Positions 8,633 to 18,339 of a stretch of DNA of 40,396 bases are shown here, in pieces. The stretch spans positions 19,375-59,770 of the forward strand of contig NZ_WJBI01000012.1 of assembly GCF_020804225.1 (NCBI RefSeq), written 5' to 3'. Source of the DNA: Methanosarcina sp. DH2 (lineage in GTDB: Archaea > Halobacteriota > Methanosarcinia > Methanosarcinales > Methanosarcinaceae). Position 1 is the stretch's first letter. Every line of letters starts with the position of its first letter. The notes under the pieces were generated by a model. The model made no database searches and had not been told where the DNA came from. It saw nothing but the letters and a program-made list of their open reading frames with translations. The translations under genes were made by a program, and so were the position numbers.

Positions 8633-9669
8633 TCTGCAGGCTCTTCTTTATTAAGGAAGTCAAGAATTGCCTCTGAATATTTATCAGGGAAATAGCGTTC
8701 TCCGGAGTGCTTTGTGTTCTCAAAGATAATAACCTGTACCTCCGGAAGCTTCTCTGCCATTGCTAGAGTAATTCCGGGGGGCGTGTACTCGTCTTCCGTA
8801 CCAACAATAAGCAGGGTTTTGCTCCTGATTTCAGGCAGGCGTTCGTAGGTGCCGTTCCATTCCAGGTTTGCATCTGCCTGTTTCCGGATTGTCGGGCTTA
8901 TTTCAGAATTGTCTGCAAAGGATTGAAACATACTTTTGAGAAGTCCGGCTTCAGGGGCATTAACACTGTAAACCGCAGACGAGAAAATTAACTTATCAAC
9001 TTTTTCAGGATAATTAAGAGCCAGCTCCTGGGCAATTGATGCACCCATTGATGTCCCGAATATACTGGTTTCCGGAATTTCAAGCGCTTCAAGCAGACCT
9101 GCAGTATCACTGGCAAACAGTTCAAGGGAGTAATTTTCCCCGTTATCCGAAGAGTAACCTACTCCTCTGTTATCGAATGTGATAACCTGGTAGTCCTGAG
9201 CCAGCTCCCATACAAAAGTTTCGTTCCATGTATCCATGGTTCCCCCAAATCCCATTATCAATAAAAGTGGCTCTCCTGACCCAAATTCACGGTATCCGAG
9301 TTCGACTCCGTTAACAGAAACATAATTTACAGGGGAAGAGTCGAGGGAAAAGTTTGAAGCCATTAATTGCTTAGCTGAGTCTTTTTGTTGAGCACCTGTA
9401 CACCCTGAGCCTGCAATAAATATAAGAAATAACACCAGAAAGAGAAGGCTCGTCAGGATAAACGGGTTCTTCCTGATAAACGGACTCTTCAGAGTATTCA
9501 GAGCAAACAAGTTCTTCAGAGTAAATGGATTCTTCAGAATGATCGAATTCTTCAGAATAAATGGGTTTTTCAGAATAAGTGGGTTCTTCAGAATAAGTGG
9601 GTTCTTCAGAATAAGTGGGTTCTTCAGAATAAACGAGTTTTCCAAAGATAATAGGCTTTTAAGACTCAT
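8626..9669 (-). CDS. Secreted alpha/beta-hydrolase lipoprotein with hexapeptide-repeat N-terminus
   Basis: Residues from about 100 onward form an alpha/beta-hydrolase: oxyanion region MGFGGTMDTW, FDNRGVGYS, nucleophile elbow GTSMG (serine), acid in VGTEDEY and histidine in NTKHSG, so the triad is complete. A hydrophobic segment (SLLFLVLFLIFIAG) ends in a lipobox GSGC, predicting a lipid-anchored protein facing outward. In front lies an unusual run of ILKNP(L/F) hexapeptides made by an 18-bp DNA repeat. The only ATG before the signal is at 9667-9669, so either this long repeat-built N-region is translated or a TTG inside it is used. The substrate is unknown. Confidence 0.8.
   Translation of the reverse strand: MSLKSLLSLENSFILKNPLILKNPLILKNPLILKNPFILKNSIILKNPFTLKNLFALNTLKSPFIRKNPFILTSLLFLVLFLIFIAGSGCTGAQQKDSAKQLMASNFSLDSSPVNYVSVNGVELGYREFGSGEPLLLIMGFGGTMDTWNETFVWELAQDYQVITFDNRGVGYSSDNGENYSLELFASDTAGLLEALEIPETSIFGTSMGASIAQELALNYPEKVDKLIFSSAVYSVNAPEAGLLKSMFQSFADNSEISPTIRKQADANLEWNGTYERLPEIRSKTLLIVGTEDEYTPPGITLAMAEKLPEVQVIIFENTKHSGERYFPDKYSEAILDFLNKEEPADN
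9455..9645. repeat. 18-bp minisatellite inside the hydrolase 5' coding region
   Basis: The unit GAATAAGTGGGTTCTTCA is exact for about three copies (9571-9625) and diverged for several more on both sides. As 18 is a multiple of three, copy-number change adds or removes hexapeptides without shifting the frame. Confidence 0.8.
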
Positions 9670-10975
9670 TGCCTTTGGTTAAACGCAGCCTCTAAGCATA
9701 AATGTTCCTGCTCCGATTTCCATATCTGGAGATAGTTTGGAAACAACGAGGAAGTATCTCACATCAGAATTATCTTTGTGTTTCCTGAACAATCATCAGG
9801 CCAGTCCCTCATTCTACCCTGATCCTGAAAAGAAAGCTCCTGTCCAGAATCCGGACCTGTAATAAATTTTCAACTCTCATTGAATTTTTTCCTTATTAGA
9901 AAATCACTGCCAATTTCTAAACTGGAGTTCATAATACAGTGTTTTTTGAGTTTTATGAATTTATCTCCAGACTTTCAAAGAATATTCAATACTTATAACA
10001 GAGAATTTATATATATTTGGGACAATTAAATTAACCTGAACTAATAAATTCATATCAGGTTTAGAAACAGCTCCTGCAAAGATTCCTTTAGGAGGGATGG
10101 TAGCAGGTACGTGAAATTCATAAAATACGAGACTAATGATGCCCGGGCAGGACATTACAATCAAGAGGCAAAAGCTGACCCTCTTTACCCCTTGCCTGAA
10201 AATCGTTTCGTATGGCTTTTTGATAGCAAACTTAAAGCTCAGCTTAATGGGAGATGCCTCCGCGTCATGAAGGATGTCTCCAGATCGAGGCCAATGCGTG
10301 CGTTTTTGGTCTTAGGAAAGTAACCTGGTAAAACAGGAGAGACTGTGAATGTATAAATATGGCATAGATATTTATTAGTAATTAAATATTAGCTGATTAG
10401 ACGAACAATCTGAGTATTGGATAATTTGCTTTATTTATAATATCATAGAAACTCTATTTAGAATTCTTATCAGGGATTTTTACTCAGGATTTTCCTATCA
10501 GGAATTTCTATTTAGAAATCTTTCTTCAGAATTCACTATTATGATTGAATCTGCTTTTACCGGTTAAAATATGATGAAGCTTTGTAAAAAATTGAAGAGC
10601 ATTGCAGAGATGTAATGCAAAACAATCCGGAAAATAACCAGCCCAGGAATAATATCCTTAGAATATATGCAATTATTGGCTCAGTACATGCAGAAAAATT
10701 AATTCTGCGATAAAGCAACCACACCTTTGATTAGCATATTTTCCGAAGCTTCATCCGGAACGAAAAATGTCTTTATAGCAACAATTCAAAAAAGTTGATC
10801 GACGTTGTCTCAATTTTTTAAAAGTATACAAAACCCCGAAAAAGTCTAATGTCACTGACCTCTCTTTGAACAGGTCCTTCGTGAGAAAAGCCCTGGCCTT
10901 TCCCTATCTGAGAGGGCTGGAAATCAGGCTACAAACTCCAGAAAACATAGCTTTGAAACTCCAGGAGACCAGGGT
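9670..10975. other. 1.3-kb spacer before the MATE gene
   Basis: No firm gene was found. A plus-strand frame at 10111-10323 (GTG start, 70 codons) and an overlapping minus-strand frame at 9961-10164 are both open but unrecognised. A good GGAGG at 10090-10095 is followed by ATG at 10097 with only five sense codons. A TATA-like TTTATATATA lies near 10007. The stretch 10330-10860 is AT-rich with stops in all frames and may be an eroded gene. Confidence 0.4.
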
Positions 10976-12451
10976 ATGATAAGCGATGAAGAAATGAGAT
11001 CCGGGAATATTTTGAATTTGTTCTGGAAATTTGCCTTCCCGGCAGTTGTGGGAGTCGTCATTGCCGGAATCCAGGGAATAATCGACGGTTTCTTTATAGG
11101 GAACGCAGTTGGAAGCCAGGGACTTGCAGGTATTACCCTTGCTTATCCCCCTTATCTGGCTATAATCGGAGCAGGTATAATTATCGGAATCGGCTCTTCC
11201 AGTCTTACAGCCCTGAAACTCGGAGAGGGAAATACCAGGGAAGCCCTGGAGATTGTGAACAATGCTTTTCCCTTAAGTCTCCTTGCAGGAGCCATTCTTA
11301 CTGCAGGCGGGCTGATCTTTTGCGAAACCTCTATTAACTTACTCGGGACCAGCGGGCCTGCCCTCTCCTTTGCCCGTGAATACCTCCAGGTAATTTTTGC
11401 GGGTTCGGTTTTTATGATTCTTACTATTGCCCTCGAGCCCCTGGTAAGGAATGACGGGAAGCCGAAACTCTGCATGAGCATCATGGTTGCAGGCGTGGTC
11501 GCAAACGTCGTACTTGACTACCTTTTTGTCATGCGCATGGGAATGGGCATGTCAGGTGCAGCCACTGCAACAATGATTTCCTTTGCCCTGCCGGCAGTAC
11601 TGCTTACGAGCTACCTTTTCGGCAGCGAGGCTAAGTTGAAACTCAGGCTTAAAGCAATGAGAATTAAAACCACTACCTCGGTGCAGATCCTTAAAGCAGG
11701 TGTCCCATCTTTTGTGATGCAGATGTCGTTTGCTCTCGTACTCTTTGTGCAGAATTACATGCTGCTCAGATACGGTTCCGAGCTTGCGGTCTCAGCCTAT
11801 GGCATTATAGGGTATGTATTTTCAGTTTTCTACATGCTCTTTGAAGGGATAGCCCTTGGTGTGCAGCCGATTATAGGTTTTAATTACGGAGCTGGCAACT
11901 ATGGAAGGGTTTTAAAGACTCTCAAACTGACAATGCTCTCGTGTACCCTCATCGGAGTTCTGGGATTTGCACTGGTCTACCTCTTCCCGGAAAGCCTGGT
12001 ACAGATCTTCAGCCAGAATGACTTCGAACTTCTGGAAGTTACACTTAGAGGAATGAACATTTTCATGTTCTCTCTGCTCGTTGAAGGCATCGTGCTGCTT
12101 ACTGCCATTTATTATCAGTCGATTAACAGAGTGAGGGCAGCACTTTTCATCCATCTTGGAAAGATCTTTATTTTCCTCTTTCCCTTGCTGTTCATTCTGC
12201 CTCAATTTTTCGGCCTGGACGGAGTCTGGTCTGCACCGCCGACTACGGAATATATTATGATGGCAGTGGTGACAGTTATGCTTGCAAAGGAATTCAGGTT
12301 CCTCAGGAACAACGGAAATGCAGAGATCAAGCAGCAGCCAGCAGAGACGAAACATGTAACATCGGTTTCCAGAAACAGTGTAAAAGCAGGGAGTGAGGAG
12401 AGTACAGGTTTTATTACTCTCAGACATGCTGAAAATGCAGAAACCTCGTGA
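10976..12451 (+). CDS. MATE-family multidrug/sodium efflux transporter
   Basis: 491 residues with about 12 membrane segments in two six-helix halves. The N-terminal half has the MATE signature around FWKFAFPAVVGVVIAGIQGIIDGFFIG and GLAGITLAYP (quoted in part: GIIDGFFIGNAVG, GLAGITLAYP). The second half has the matching GIALGVQPIIGFNYGA region. These proteins export drugs or metabolites in exchange for Na+ or H+. A hydrophilic tail of about 45 residues follows the last helix. AGGAGA about 9 nt upstream of the ATG supports the start. The substrate cannot be predicted and no regulator gene adjoins it. Confidence 0.9.
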   Translation: MISDEEMRSGNILNLFWKFAFPAVVGVVIAGIQGIIDGFFIGNAVGSQGLAGITLAYPPYLAIIGAGIIIGIGSSSLTALKLGEGNTREALEIVNNAFPLSLLAGAILTAGGLIFCETSINLLGTSGPALSFAREYLQVIFAGSVFMILTIALEPLVRNDGKPKLCMSIMVAGVVANVVLDYLFVMRMGMGMSGAATATMISFALPAVLLTSYLFGSEAKLKLRLKAMRIKTTTSVQILKAGVPSFVMQMSFALVLFVQNYMLLRYGSELAVSAYGIIGYVFSVFYMLFEGIALGVQPIIGFNYGAGNYGRVLKTLKLTMLSCTLIGVLGFALVYLFPESLVQIFSQNDFELLEVTLRGMNIFMFSLLVEGIVLLTAIYYQSINRVRAALFIHLGKIFIFLFPLLFILPQFFGLDGVWSAPPTTEYIMMAVVTVMLAKEFRFLRNNGNAEIKQQPAETKHVTSVSRNSVKAGSEESTGFITLRHAENAETS

Positions 12452-12564
12452 ATCAAACCCTTAATGTTTTATTTCATATGGTTGCGGTTTTGAGAAGGGG
12501 TAGAATGCCCCTTACCCACCATAAATTAAATCGGTAGGTTATACGCAAACCGGGAGTTTACTGA

Positions 12565-12635
12565 TCTTTCTATCCGGACTTTTTATCCAGACTTTTTTAC
12601 CTGAACTTTTTATCCGGACTTTTTACCTGGATTTA
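12565..12635. repeat. Degenerate tandem repeat, roughly 15-19 bp
   Basis: The words TATCCGGACTTTTTATCCAG and TTTACCTGAACTTTTTATCC recur about four to five times with small changes, in the spacer after the MATE gene. Confidence 0.55.
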
Positions 12636-12719
12636 CTTTTGCTGCGCTGCAGACTTGCTTTTCATATTTTATTCGATGAAGTGGCGGAAACAGGTCTTTT
12701 TTATAACTTAAAACAAAAA

Positions 12720-12728
12720 TTTATATAG
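12720..12728 (+). promoter_or_regulatory. TATA box for the 12864 gene
   Basis: TTTATATAG preceded by an A-rich BRE-like AAAACAAAAA. Transcription would start near 12750, leaving a leader of about 110 nt before the ATG. Confidence 0.5.
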
Positions 12729-12863
12729 TCTGAGCCCTCTGTATACTCTGAAGCATATTATTTACAGAGTTAGAAGAGTCCGAACTTTCTAAGGGCTAAG
12801 GGCCTTTTCTGAATACGATAAGTAAGACAGGATACAATAAGGGAAATGAAATGAGGGTTATCT

Positions 12864-13376
12864 ATGCCTGATAACGAACAGAATTATTGCAAGGCAACAA
12901 TAGAATATTCCAGGGTACTTTCTGTCTGGAAATTTGCACTTTTCTCTGTAGCATCTTTAGGGATTTATCAAATATACTGGAATTATAAAGGATGGAAATT
13001 TTTCAAGGAAAAAGATAACCTTAATGTCTCTCCTTTCTGGAGAACGTTTTTGATGCCCTTTTTCATGTCTTCATTATTCTACAGGTTTTCTGATATGTTG
13101 AAAAAAGAAGGTCATCATGTCAACTATCCAACATCATTTCTCATACTTTTCTGGATGTGGATAAACACAACAACTATATGGAAAGAGCCAGTTTGGCTGC
13201 TTGCTCATCTCTCTTTTCTGTCATTCATTCCGGTTTTAAATTCCCTGAATGTTTACTGGCATGAAAAATCTCCTGAACTTTCAGAAAAACCCCTCACAGC
13301 TAAGGAGATAGTTTTTCTAGTAGCAGGAATACTCGTTTTCCTAATTGCCCTCGGGGACTCTTTCAACTTTAATTAA
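12864..13376 (+). CDS. Small integral membrane protein, possibly DUF4234-like
   Basis: 170 residues with about four hydrophobic segments. The N-terminal part SVWKFALFSVASLGIYQIYW resembles the start of DUF4234-type proteins (a helix, then GIYxIYW, then a charged stretch). Function is unknown. GAGGG about 8 nt before the ATG supports the start. It stands alone behind its own TATA box, with no partner gene that would suggest a role. Confidence 0.7.
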   Translation: MPDNEQNYCKATIEYSRVLSVWKFALFSVASLGIYQIYWNYKGWKFFKEKDNLNVSPFWRTFLMPFFMSSLFYRFSDMLKKEGHHVNYPTSFLILFWMWINTTTIWKEPVWLLAHLSFLSFIPVLNSLNVYWHEKSPELSEKPLTAKEIVFLVAGILVFLIALGDSFNFN

Positions 13377-13405
13377 AAAGGAACCTGAATATATTGAAAA
13401 GTACC

Positions 13406-13510
13406 CATGTACTAAGAAATACTCCTCTTGACTCCGAAAATGGTTTTAATCTACAGGTAAATATAAGCACCTCCGCCATCCTGTCTAGCGGTTCTTCAAA
13501 GTTCCAGTTC
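13406..13510. repeat. Dispersed intergenic repeat, copy A
   Basis: About 95 bp similar to copies at 17190-17300 and 22030-22135. Shared core: AAATACT, TTGAC-C, GAAAA, then TAAATATAAGCACCTC and a short hairpin GCC...AGCGGTTCTT. Read on the minus strand it contains GCTTATATTTA, a good archaeal TATA box. Here that strand runs into the back of the convergent 12864 gene. Confidence 0.65.
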
Positions 13511-13787
13511 CTTATTATATCTTACCAGTAAAAATTTTACAGTTAGGCGCATTTATTCCTGAGTAAAAGAACTCCAGATGTCTCAATTGTAATAACCTCC
13601 GGCTGAGAACTTACAAAAAATATATTTACTTTAACATAGTAAGTGCAACATTATAAATTTTTAATTGTGAGCTTCGATTCTTAATTATAATACAATTCTT
13701 AACTGTAGTCAGATCCTTGACTCAAATCAGATTTTAACTCTCATACTAAATTCTGAGCCTATAATTCAAAAAGGATACTCGACCCTG
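13511..13787. promoter_or_regulatory. AT-rich spacer before mprF
   Basis: No gene is seen. TATA-like words (for example ATTATAAATTTTT near 13650) could start the mprF-like transcript, giving a leader of more than 100 nt. Confidence 0.3.
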
Positions 13788-16352
13788 ATGAAACAAAACG
13801 ATAGTACACAGGAAAAAGCCCTTAAAGTAAAAAGGTTTGTCAGTTATCTCTTACCGGCTATCATATTTGCCCTGGCTTTATGGACTCTGGATAAACAGAT
13901 GCACCATCTGCGTCTGAGCTATGTTCTGGAAAGTATTGCCGGTATTCCTCTAAGCCATATAGGGATCGCTATCGGTTTAACTTTTTTAAGTTATGCCGTG
14001 TTGACGGGTTACGATTATCTTGCAGCCCGCCATATCAACCAGGCCCTGCCTTATAAACAGGCTGCAACGACCTCTTTTATCAGCAAGTCTATCAGTCACA
14101 CTGCGGGCTTTAATTTTCTGACAGGAAGTTCTCTCCGCTACAGGCTATACTCAGGATATGGGTTGAGCTTGAGCCAGGTATGGGAAATCATAGTTTTTAG
14201 TGTCTCTACCTTCTGGGTCGGATTTTGTTTTATTGCAGGCTTGCTTTTCACATTTTATCCTGTAAAACTGTCGAATTATACACCTGCGATCCCTATTCCT
14301 TTAAATGTCGTAGGAATCCTGTTACTGCTGCTTGTTGCTGCTTATTTTTATCTCTCATTCCGAAGACGGGACCTTGAGGTAAGGGGGTATAAGATAAGGA
14401 TCCCTGAGCCGAAAATTGCTCTCCTGCAGCTCGCCTTATCCTCCGGGGACTACCTGATTCCAGGTAGTATCATATATCTCCTCCTGCCCTCAAACCCGCA
14501 GCTTACTCTGCTACATGTGCTCGTATTCTTCATGCTGGCGCAGCTGATAGGGTTGATAAGCACTGTCCCTGGTGGGCTCGTTGTTTTTGAGACTGCCATG
14601 CTGTTTATGCTGGAACCTTATTTCGGCACGGTCGATATCCTGAGGCCTCTTGTACTCTTCAGGCTTATCTATTATTTTGTCCCATTCCTGCTCGGTTTTC
14701 TGGCTCTTATATTTCACGAATTTGAAGAGAAAAAAGAGTTTCTGAAAAAAGCCGGAAAGCTCACCTATTCCAGCCTGTCGGAAATAACACCCCAGGTCTT
14801 TTCGATCGTGATCTTTTTTGGGGGCATTTCCCTCCTCTTCTCTGGAGCCCTGCCTTCAAACCCCAGGTATCTGCATGAAATTACTTACATGGTCCCTCTT
14901 CCTCTGATTGAAGCTTCCAGGCTCTTTGGAAGTATAATAGGTGTATTACTCTTACTTCTGGCAAACGGGCTATGGAAGAGGATCGACGGGGCTTATGTGC
15001 TCTCCCTTATAGTCCTTTTACTGGGAGGTGGCTTTGCCCTTCTGAAGGACTTTGATTATCACGAAGCTGCAGTGCTTTTTACTATGTCTGTCCTCCTGTT
15101 TCCCTCGAGGAAGCATTTTTACAGGAAGTCTTCACTTTTGCACCAGTCTTTTAGCAGGGAAAATATAATTGCAATAACTCTGGTGCTTGTAAGCTTTGTC
15201 TGGCTCGGATTTTTTTCATACCGGAATGTGGAATACTCAAACGAACTCTGGTGGCAGTTCGGGGTAAATTCCCAGGCATCGAGTTTTTTAAGAGCCGTAG
15301 TAGGAGTCTTCTTCCTTTTACTGGTCCTCGGGGTCATGAAAATGCTGAGCCCCTTTTCAAAGGATATCCACCTCCCGGGAGCTGAAGAGCTGGAGCTCGC
15401 AAAAACGATCGTGAGGGAAAGTAAGGAACCCCTGGGGAACCTGGCGTTTACAGGTGACAAATATCTGCTTTTTGATGACAAAAAAAAGGCTTTTTTGATG
15501 TACGGAGTCTCAGGAAAGAGCTGGATTGCTATGGGAGACCCTGTAGGGCAGAGCGACAGAATAAAAGAGCTGATCTGGGACTTTTATGAAATGAGTAAGC
15601 TGCATCAGGGAAGAGCCGTCTTTTACGAAATAAGTGAAAAACATATCCCGATTTACCTTGACCTTGGCCTGACCCTGATCAAAATAGGGGAAGAAGCAAA
15701 AGTCCCCTTAGAGTCCTTTACACTGGAAGGAAGTGCAGGCAAAGATTTCCGTTATGCAGTGAAAAATGTAGAAAAGAAAGGGTACTGGTTTGAAATTATC
15801 CGGCCAGAAGACGTAATTGCCCTCATCCCTGAACTTAAACAGGTCTCGGATGCCTGGCTGGAAATGAAAACCGGAAAAGAAAAGGGATTCTCAGTAGGAT
15901 TTTTTGACGAAAAATATCTAAGTAATTTTCCTCTTGCGATTGTCAGAAACGAAGAAGAAATCGTTGCCTTTACAAATATCTGGACAGGAGCAGGCGCAGA
16001 AGAATTCAGTATTGACCTGATGCGTTACAAATCCAGTGCTCCGGCAATGGATTACCTTTTTGTCAAACTCATACTCTGGGGAAAAGAGAACGGATACAAA
16101 CGCTTCTCCCTAGGAATGGCTCCGCTTTCAGGCCTTGAAAAGAGGCAGTTTGCCCCCCTCTGGCATAAAGTCGGGTCTTTAATCTTTGCCAACGGCGACT
16201 ATATTTATAACTATAAAGGTCTGAGGGCATATAAAGAAAAATTCAATCCAATCTGGAGCCCGAAGTACATTGCTCTCCCTACAGGGTTTAAGAAGAGCCT
16301 TGCTCTGAAAGATATTGCAGCCCTGATCTCAGGGATGAAAGATCTCTTTTAA
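13788..16352 (+). CDS. mprF: MprF-like bifunctional phospholipid aminoacyltransferase/flippase
   Basis: 854 residues, the usual length for MprF. Residues 1 to about 530 are polytopic with roughly 14 helices (UPF0104-type flippase domain, including SFISKSISHTAGFNFLTGSS region; quoted in part SHTAGFNFLTGS). Residues about 540-850 form the soluble DUF2156/GNAT-fold synthase, with FALGMAPLSG-like SLGMAPLSGLEKR near the end. In bacteria MprF moves lysine or alanine from aminoacyl-tRNA to phosphatidylglycerol and flips the product, raising surface charge. In an archaeon the acceptor would be archaetidylglycerol, which is inference. It ends 4 nt into the convergent amidotransferase gene. Bacterial origin by transfer is plausible. 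Confidence 0.85.
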   Translation: MKQNDSTQEKALKVKRFVSYLLPAIIFALALWTLDKQMHHLRLSYVLESIAGIPLSHIGIAIGLTFLSYAVLTGYDYLAARHINQALPYKQAATTSFISKSISHTAGFNFLTGSSLRYRLYSGYGLSLSQVWEIIVFSVSTFWVGFCFIAGLLFTFYPVKLSNYTPAIPIPLNVVGILLLLLVAAYFYLSFRRRDLEVRGYKIRIPEPKIALLQLALSSGDYLIPGSIIYLLLPSNPQLTLLHVLVFFMLAQLIGLISTVPGGLVVFETAMLFMLEPYFGTVDILRPLVLFRLIYYFVPFLLGFLALIFHEFEEKKEFLKKAGKLTYSSLSEITPQVFSIVIFFGGISLLFSGALPSNPRYLHEITYMVPLPLIEASRLFGSIIGVLLLLLANGLWKRIDGAYVLSLIVLLLGGGFALLKDFDYHEAAVLFTMSVLLFPSRKHFYRKSSLLHQSFSRENIIAITLVLVSFVWLGFFSYRNVEYSNELWWQFGVNSQASSFLRAVVGVFFLLLVLGVMKMLSPFSKDIHLPGAEELELAKTIVRESKEPLGNLAFTGDKYLLFDDKKKAFLMYGVSGKSWIAMGDPVGQSDRIKELIWDFYEMSKLHQGRAVFYEISEKHIPIYLDLGLTLIKIGEEAKVPLESFTLEGSAGKDFRYAVKNVEKKGYWFEIIRPEDVIALIPELKQVSDAWLEMKTGKEKGFSVGFFDEKYLSNFPLAIVRNEEEIVAFTNIWTGAGAEEFSIDLMRYKSSAPAMDYLFVKLILWGKENGYKRFSLGMAPLSGLEKRQFAPLWHKVGSLIFANGDYIYNYKGLRAYKEKFNPIWSPKYIALPTGFKKSLALKDIAALISGMKDLF

Positions 16353-17050
16353 GAATGCGTAATTTTTTCGAACTTATCCAGCACCATAAACATAAATTCC
16401 TTCGTTCCAGCCAGATGTTTCTCCTTCCCCACCATCTCTTCCTTTTTCTGAATAAACGGCCCGTTCCCCATCTCATTTCCGAACCGCCCTATCATGGACT
16501 TGACCCTCCCTTCATGCACTTCAGGATGGAACTGCAGAGCCAAAACTTGGTTGTCATATATGAAAGCCTGGTGCCTGCATCCCTCACTTTCATAAAGGTG
16601 CACAGCTCCCTCGGGCAGATCAAAGGTCCTGGAATGCCAGTGAAAAACAGTGATCTCTTCCGGTAGCCCTTTGACAAATTCAGGTTTATTTTCTACTGCT
16701 ACCGCCTTTATAGGGAACCAGCCCATTTCCCTATGCCCGTTTTCATAGACGCGGGCGCCGAGCACATCGGCAAGCAACTGAGCGCCGAGGCAGATCCCAA
16801 GAACTGGTTTTCCTGCTTCGATTGCCTGTTTGATAAAGGCTTTTTCGTCTCTCAACCAGGGATTTTCGTCATAATCGTAAATTCCCATAGGACCGCCCAT
16901 AATAATTAGAAGGTCAAAAGAGTCAAACGAAGGTGGATTTGTAATTTTGTAAAAACGGGTTGAATCAAGGAGGTGGTTTTTAGTTCTGGCGTATTCTTCA
17001 ATTGTACCAAGGGTGTTAAGAGCGGAGTGCTGGAGAACGTGGATTTTCAT
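16349..17050 (-). CDS. Class I glutamine amidotransferase (GMP-synthase-like GATase)
   Basis: 233 residues covering a complete type 1 GATase domain: oxyanion strand IIMGGPMGIYDYD, catalytic cysteine in GICLGAQ, and the His-Glu pair in FHPEVHEG. There is no synthetase domain. Such stand-alone proteins are often named GMP synthase-like but may act on other gamma-glutamyl substrates or amidate a partner's product. Its real substrate is unknown. The start MKIHVLQHS is at the natural domain edge. It converges on mprF with a 4-nt overlap of the stop regions. Confidence 0.85.
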   Translation of the reverse strand: MKIHVLQHSALNTLGTIEEYARTKNHLLDSTRFYKITNPPSFDSFDLLIIMGGPMGIYDYDENPWLRDEKAFIKQAIEAGKPVLGICLGAQLLADVLGARVYENGHREMGWFPIKAVAVENKPEFVKGLPEEITVFHWHSRTFDLPEGAVHLYESEGCRHQAFIYDNQVLALQFHPEVHEGRVKSMIGRFGNEMGNGPFIQKKEEMVGKEKHLAGTKEFMFMVLDKFEKITHS

Positions 17051-17189
17051 AGATAATCAGTTTAACTTTGAGACATGAACGTTTAGAGTTTTCTATTCAT
17101 CTGTAACATGGAAAAATGGGTGATTCTTGATTAGTCGGTTGATGCTGTTTACGAGAATGCTAGAGAATCCTATAGAAAAACTGTAAAGA

Positions 17190-17300
17190 AACTCACTACC
17201 TAGTCCGAGAAATATATCTCTCGAGCCCGGAAACAGCATTTTAATTTACAGCTAGATATAAACGCCTCCGCCAGCTCGTCTGGCGGTCCTTAAAAAAGAA
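17190..17300. repeat. Dispersed intergenic repeat, copy B
   Basis: Contains GAGAAATA, TTAATTTACAG, GATATAAACGCCTCCG and the perfect hairpin CGCCAG-CTCGT-CTGGCG, followed by GTCCTTAAAAAAG. On the minus strand it holds a TATA-like GTTTATATC and precedes the amidotransferase gene by about 200 bp, so it might supply its promoter. A 48-codon minus-strand frame (17239-17093, ATG start) follows it but matches nothing known to me. Confidence 0.65.
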
Positions 17301-17429
17301 AGAAAATTGAAACTGAAAAATAAATGTTGGAAAGAGGTATTTTTCAGATAGTTTTAGCTTTTTATTTGCTCCTTGATGGGATTTTGGTTTTTTTCATTTT
17401 TGACTTTTTCAGTAATTTTTTATGTTGAT

Positions 17430-17495
17430 TTTATCAGCTTTCTCTTCTTTTTTGGGTAAGCCGCTCTACTGCGTCGAGCGTGACAGGAAGGGTTT
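17430..17495. repeat. Dispersed repeat companion to copy B
   Basis: CTCTTCTTTTTT followed by CCGCTCTACTGCGTCGAGCG and TGACAGGAA. A close match lies at 22529-22600, in the same order relative to repeat copy C. Confidence 0.6.
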
Positions 17496-17770
17496 CATAT
17501 AGCTAATAACGGTACATAGTTCAAAGTTCAGGATTCTGCATATAGAGCCAATCAGTTTTCCTTTATGCTCAAAAATCAATTATAAAGGCGTCCAATCTTT
17601 ACACCTTTATTTCCCATGAGATGTGCCGACCCACTCACAAACACGAGACGAGAAATATCGTATGATCGTGCTGCGGTTCACGGGTGTTTTCATCTATCGA
17701 GGAAAATTTACGAACACCCAATCGAAATAAACTTATTTATATTCCAGAATGTTCTAAAAGATGATAGACA

Positions 17771-18001
17771 ATGAAACTTGACACTATAATACGCAGTTTT
17801 CTGATAGCTGGTTTGATATCTCTTTTAGCATTGATTCTGGAATCGGCTTACTACGGGCTGCGCAACGCGGCTTATTCTATTACCAGCCCTTTTGTCAGTA
17901 CAGGTATAAGCAGCCCCATAAATATGATATTGATAACTATAATATTCGTATCCAGTTTCTTAATCATGTTAAATAAGCTATCTAAAAAAGAAAGAGTGTG
18001 A
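17771..18001 (+). CDS. Small two-helix membrane protein (76 aa)
   Basis: Two hydrophobic stretches (about residues 8-30 and 50-68) with a short charged tail KLSKKERV. Unrecognised. A TATA-like TTATTTATATTC (about 17730-17742) sits 30-40 bp before the ATG, compatible with a short leader. No strong ribosome site is visible. Hydrophobic organisation and promoter support a real gene, but no family match is claimed. Upstream, GGGTGTT (near 17683) and AACACCC (near 17714) form a long-loop inverted repeat. Confidence 0.5.
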   Translation: MKLDTIIRSFLIAGLISLLALILESAYYGLRNAAYSITSPFVSTGISSPINMILITIIFVSSFLIMLNKLSKKERV

Positions 18002-18093
18002 AAAGATACAGATTTTCTTCACTTCAAGTCCCGTATAAGTTTAATTCTTATCAGTCGACCCTTATCAGTTGAACCTTTATCTATTGGACCTAC

Positions 18094-18156
18094 CAATAAG
18101 ATCAATAAGATCAATAAGATCAATAAGATCAATAAGATCAATAAGATCAATAAGAC
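18094..18156. repeat. 9-bp tandem repeat CAATAAGAT, seven copies
   Basis: Six perfect units and a final CAATAAGAC. It is just downstream of the small membrane gene, after three looser CTTATC/CTTTATC words. It is not a CRISPR array: there are no spacers. Confidence 0.9.
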
Positions 18157-18339
18157 AAATTAGTGTGCTTTTAGAGATGTGAAGCTACATTGATAGAAAG
18201 CTAAGTACTTGTTGTCAAAAGCTTGAAATGTCTTAAGATGGTCTCATTTCGTCCTTTGATATCCAGAATAACTCCTTCCCACTTGCATGAGGCAGTAAAA
18301 AGAGAGGAGTGTTAATTCTAAAAACATGTGGATAGAAAA

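Noticed and set aside
10111-10323. 70-codon frame with GTG start as a gene
   Set aside because: The ribosome site is 16 nt away, the opposite strand is open as well, and nothing is recognisable. Left as part of the spacer.
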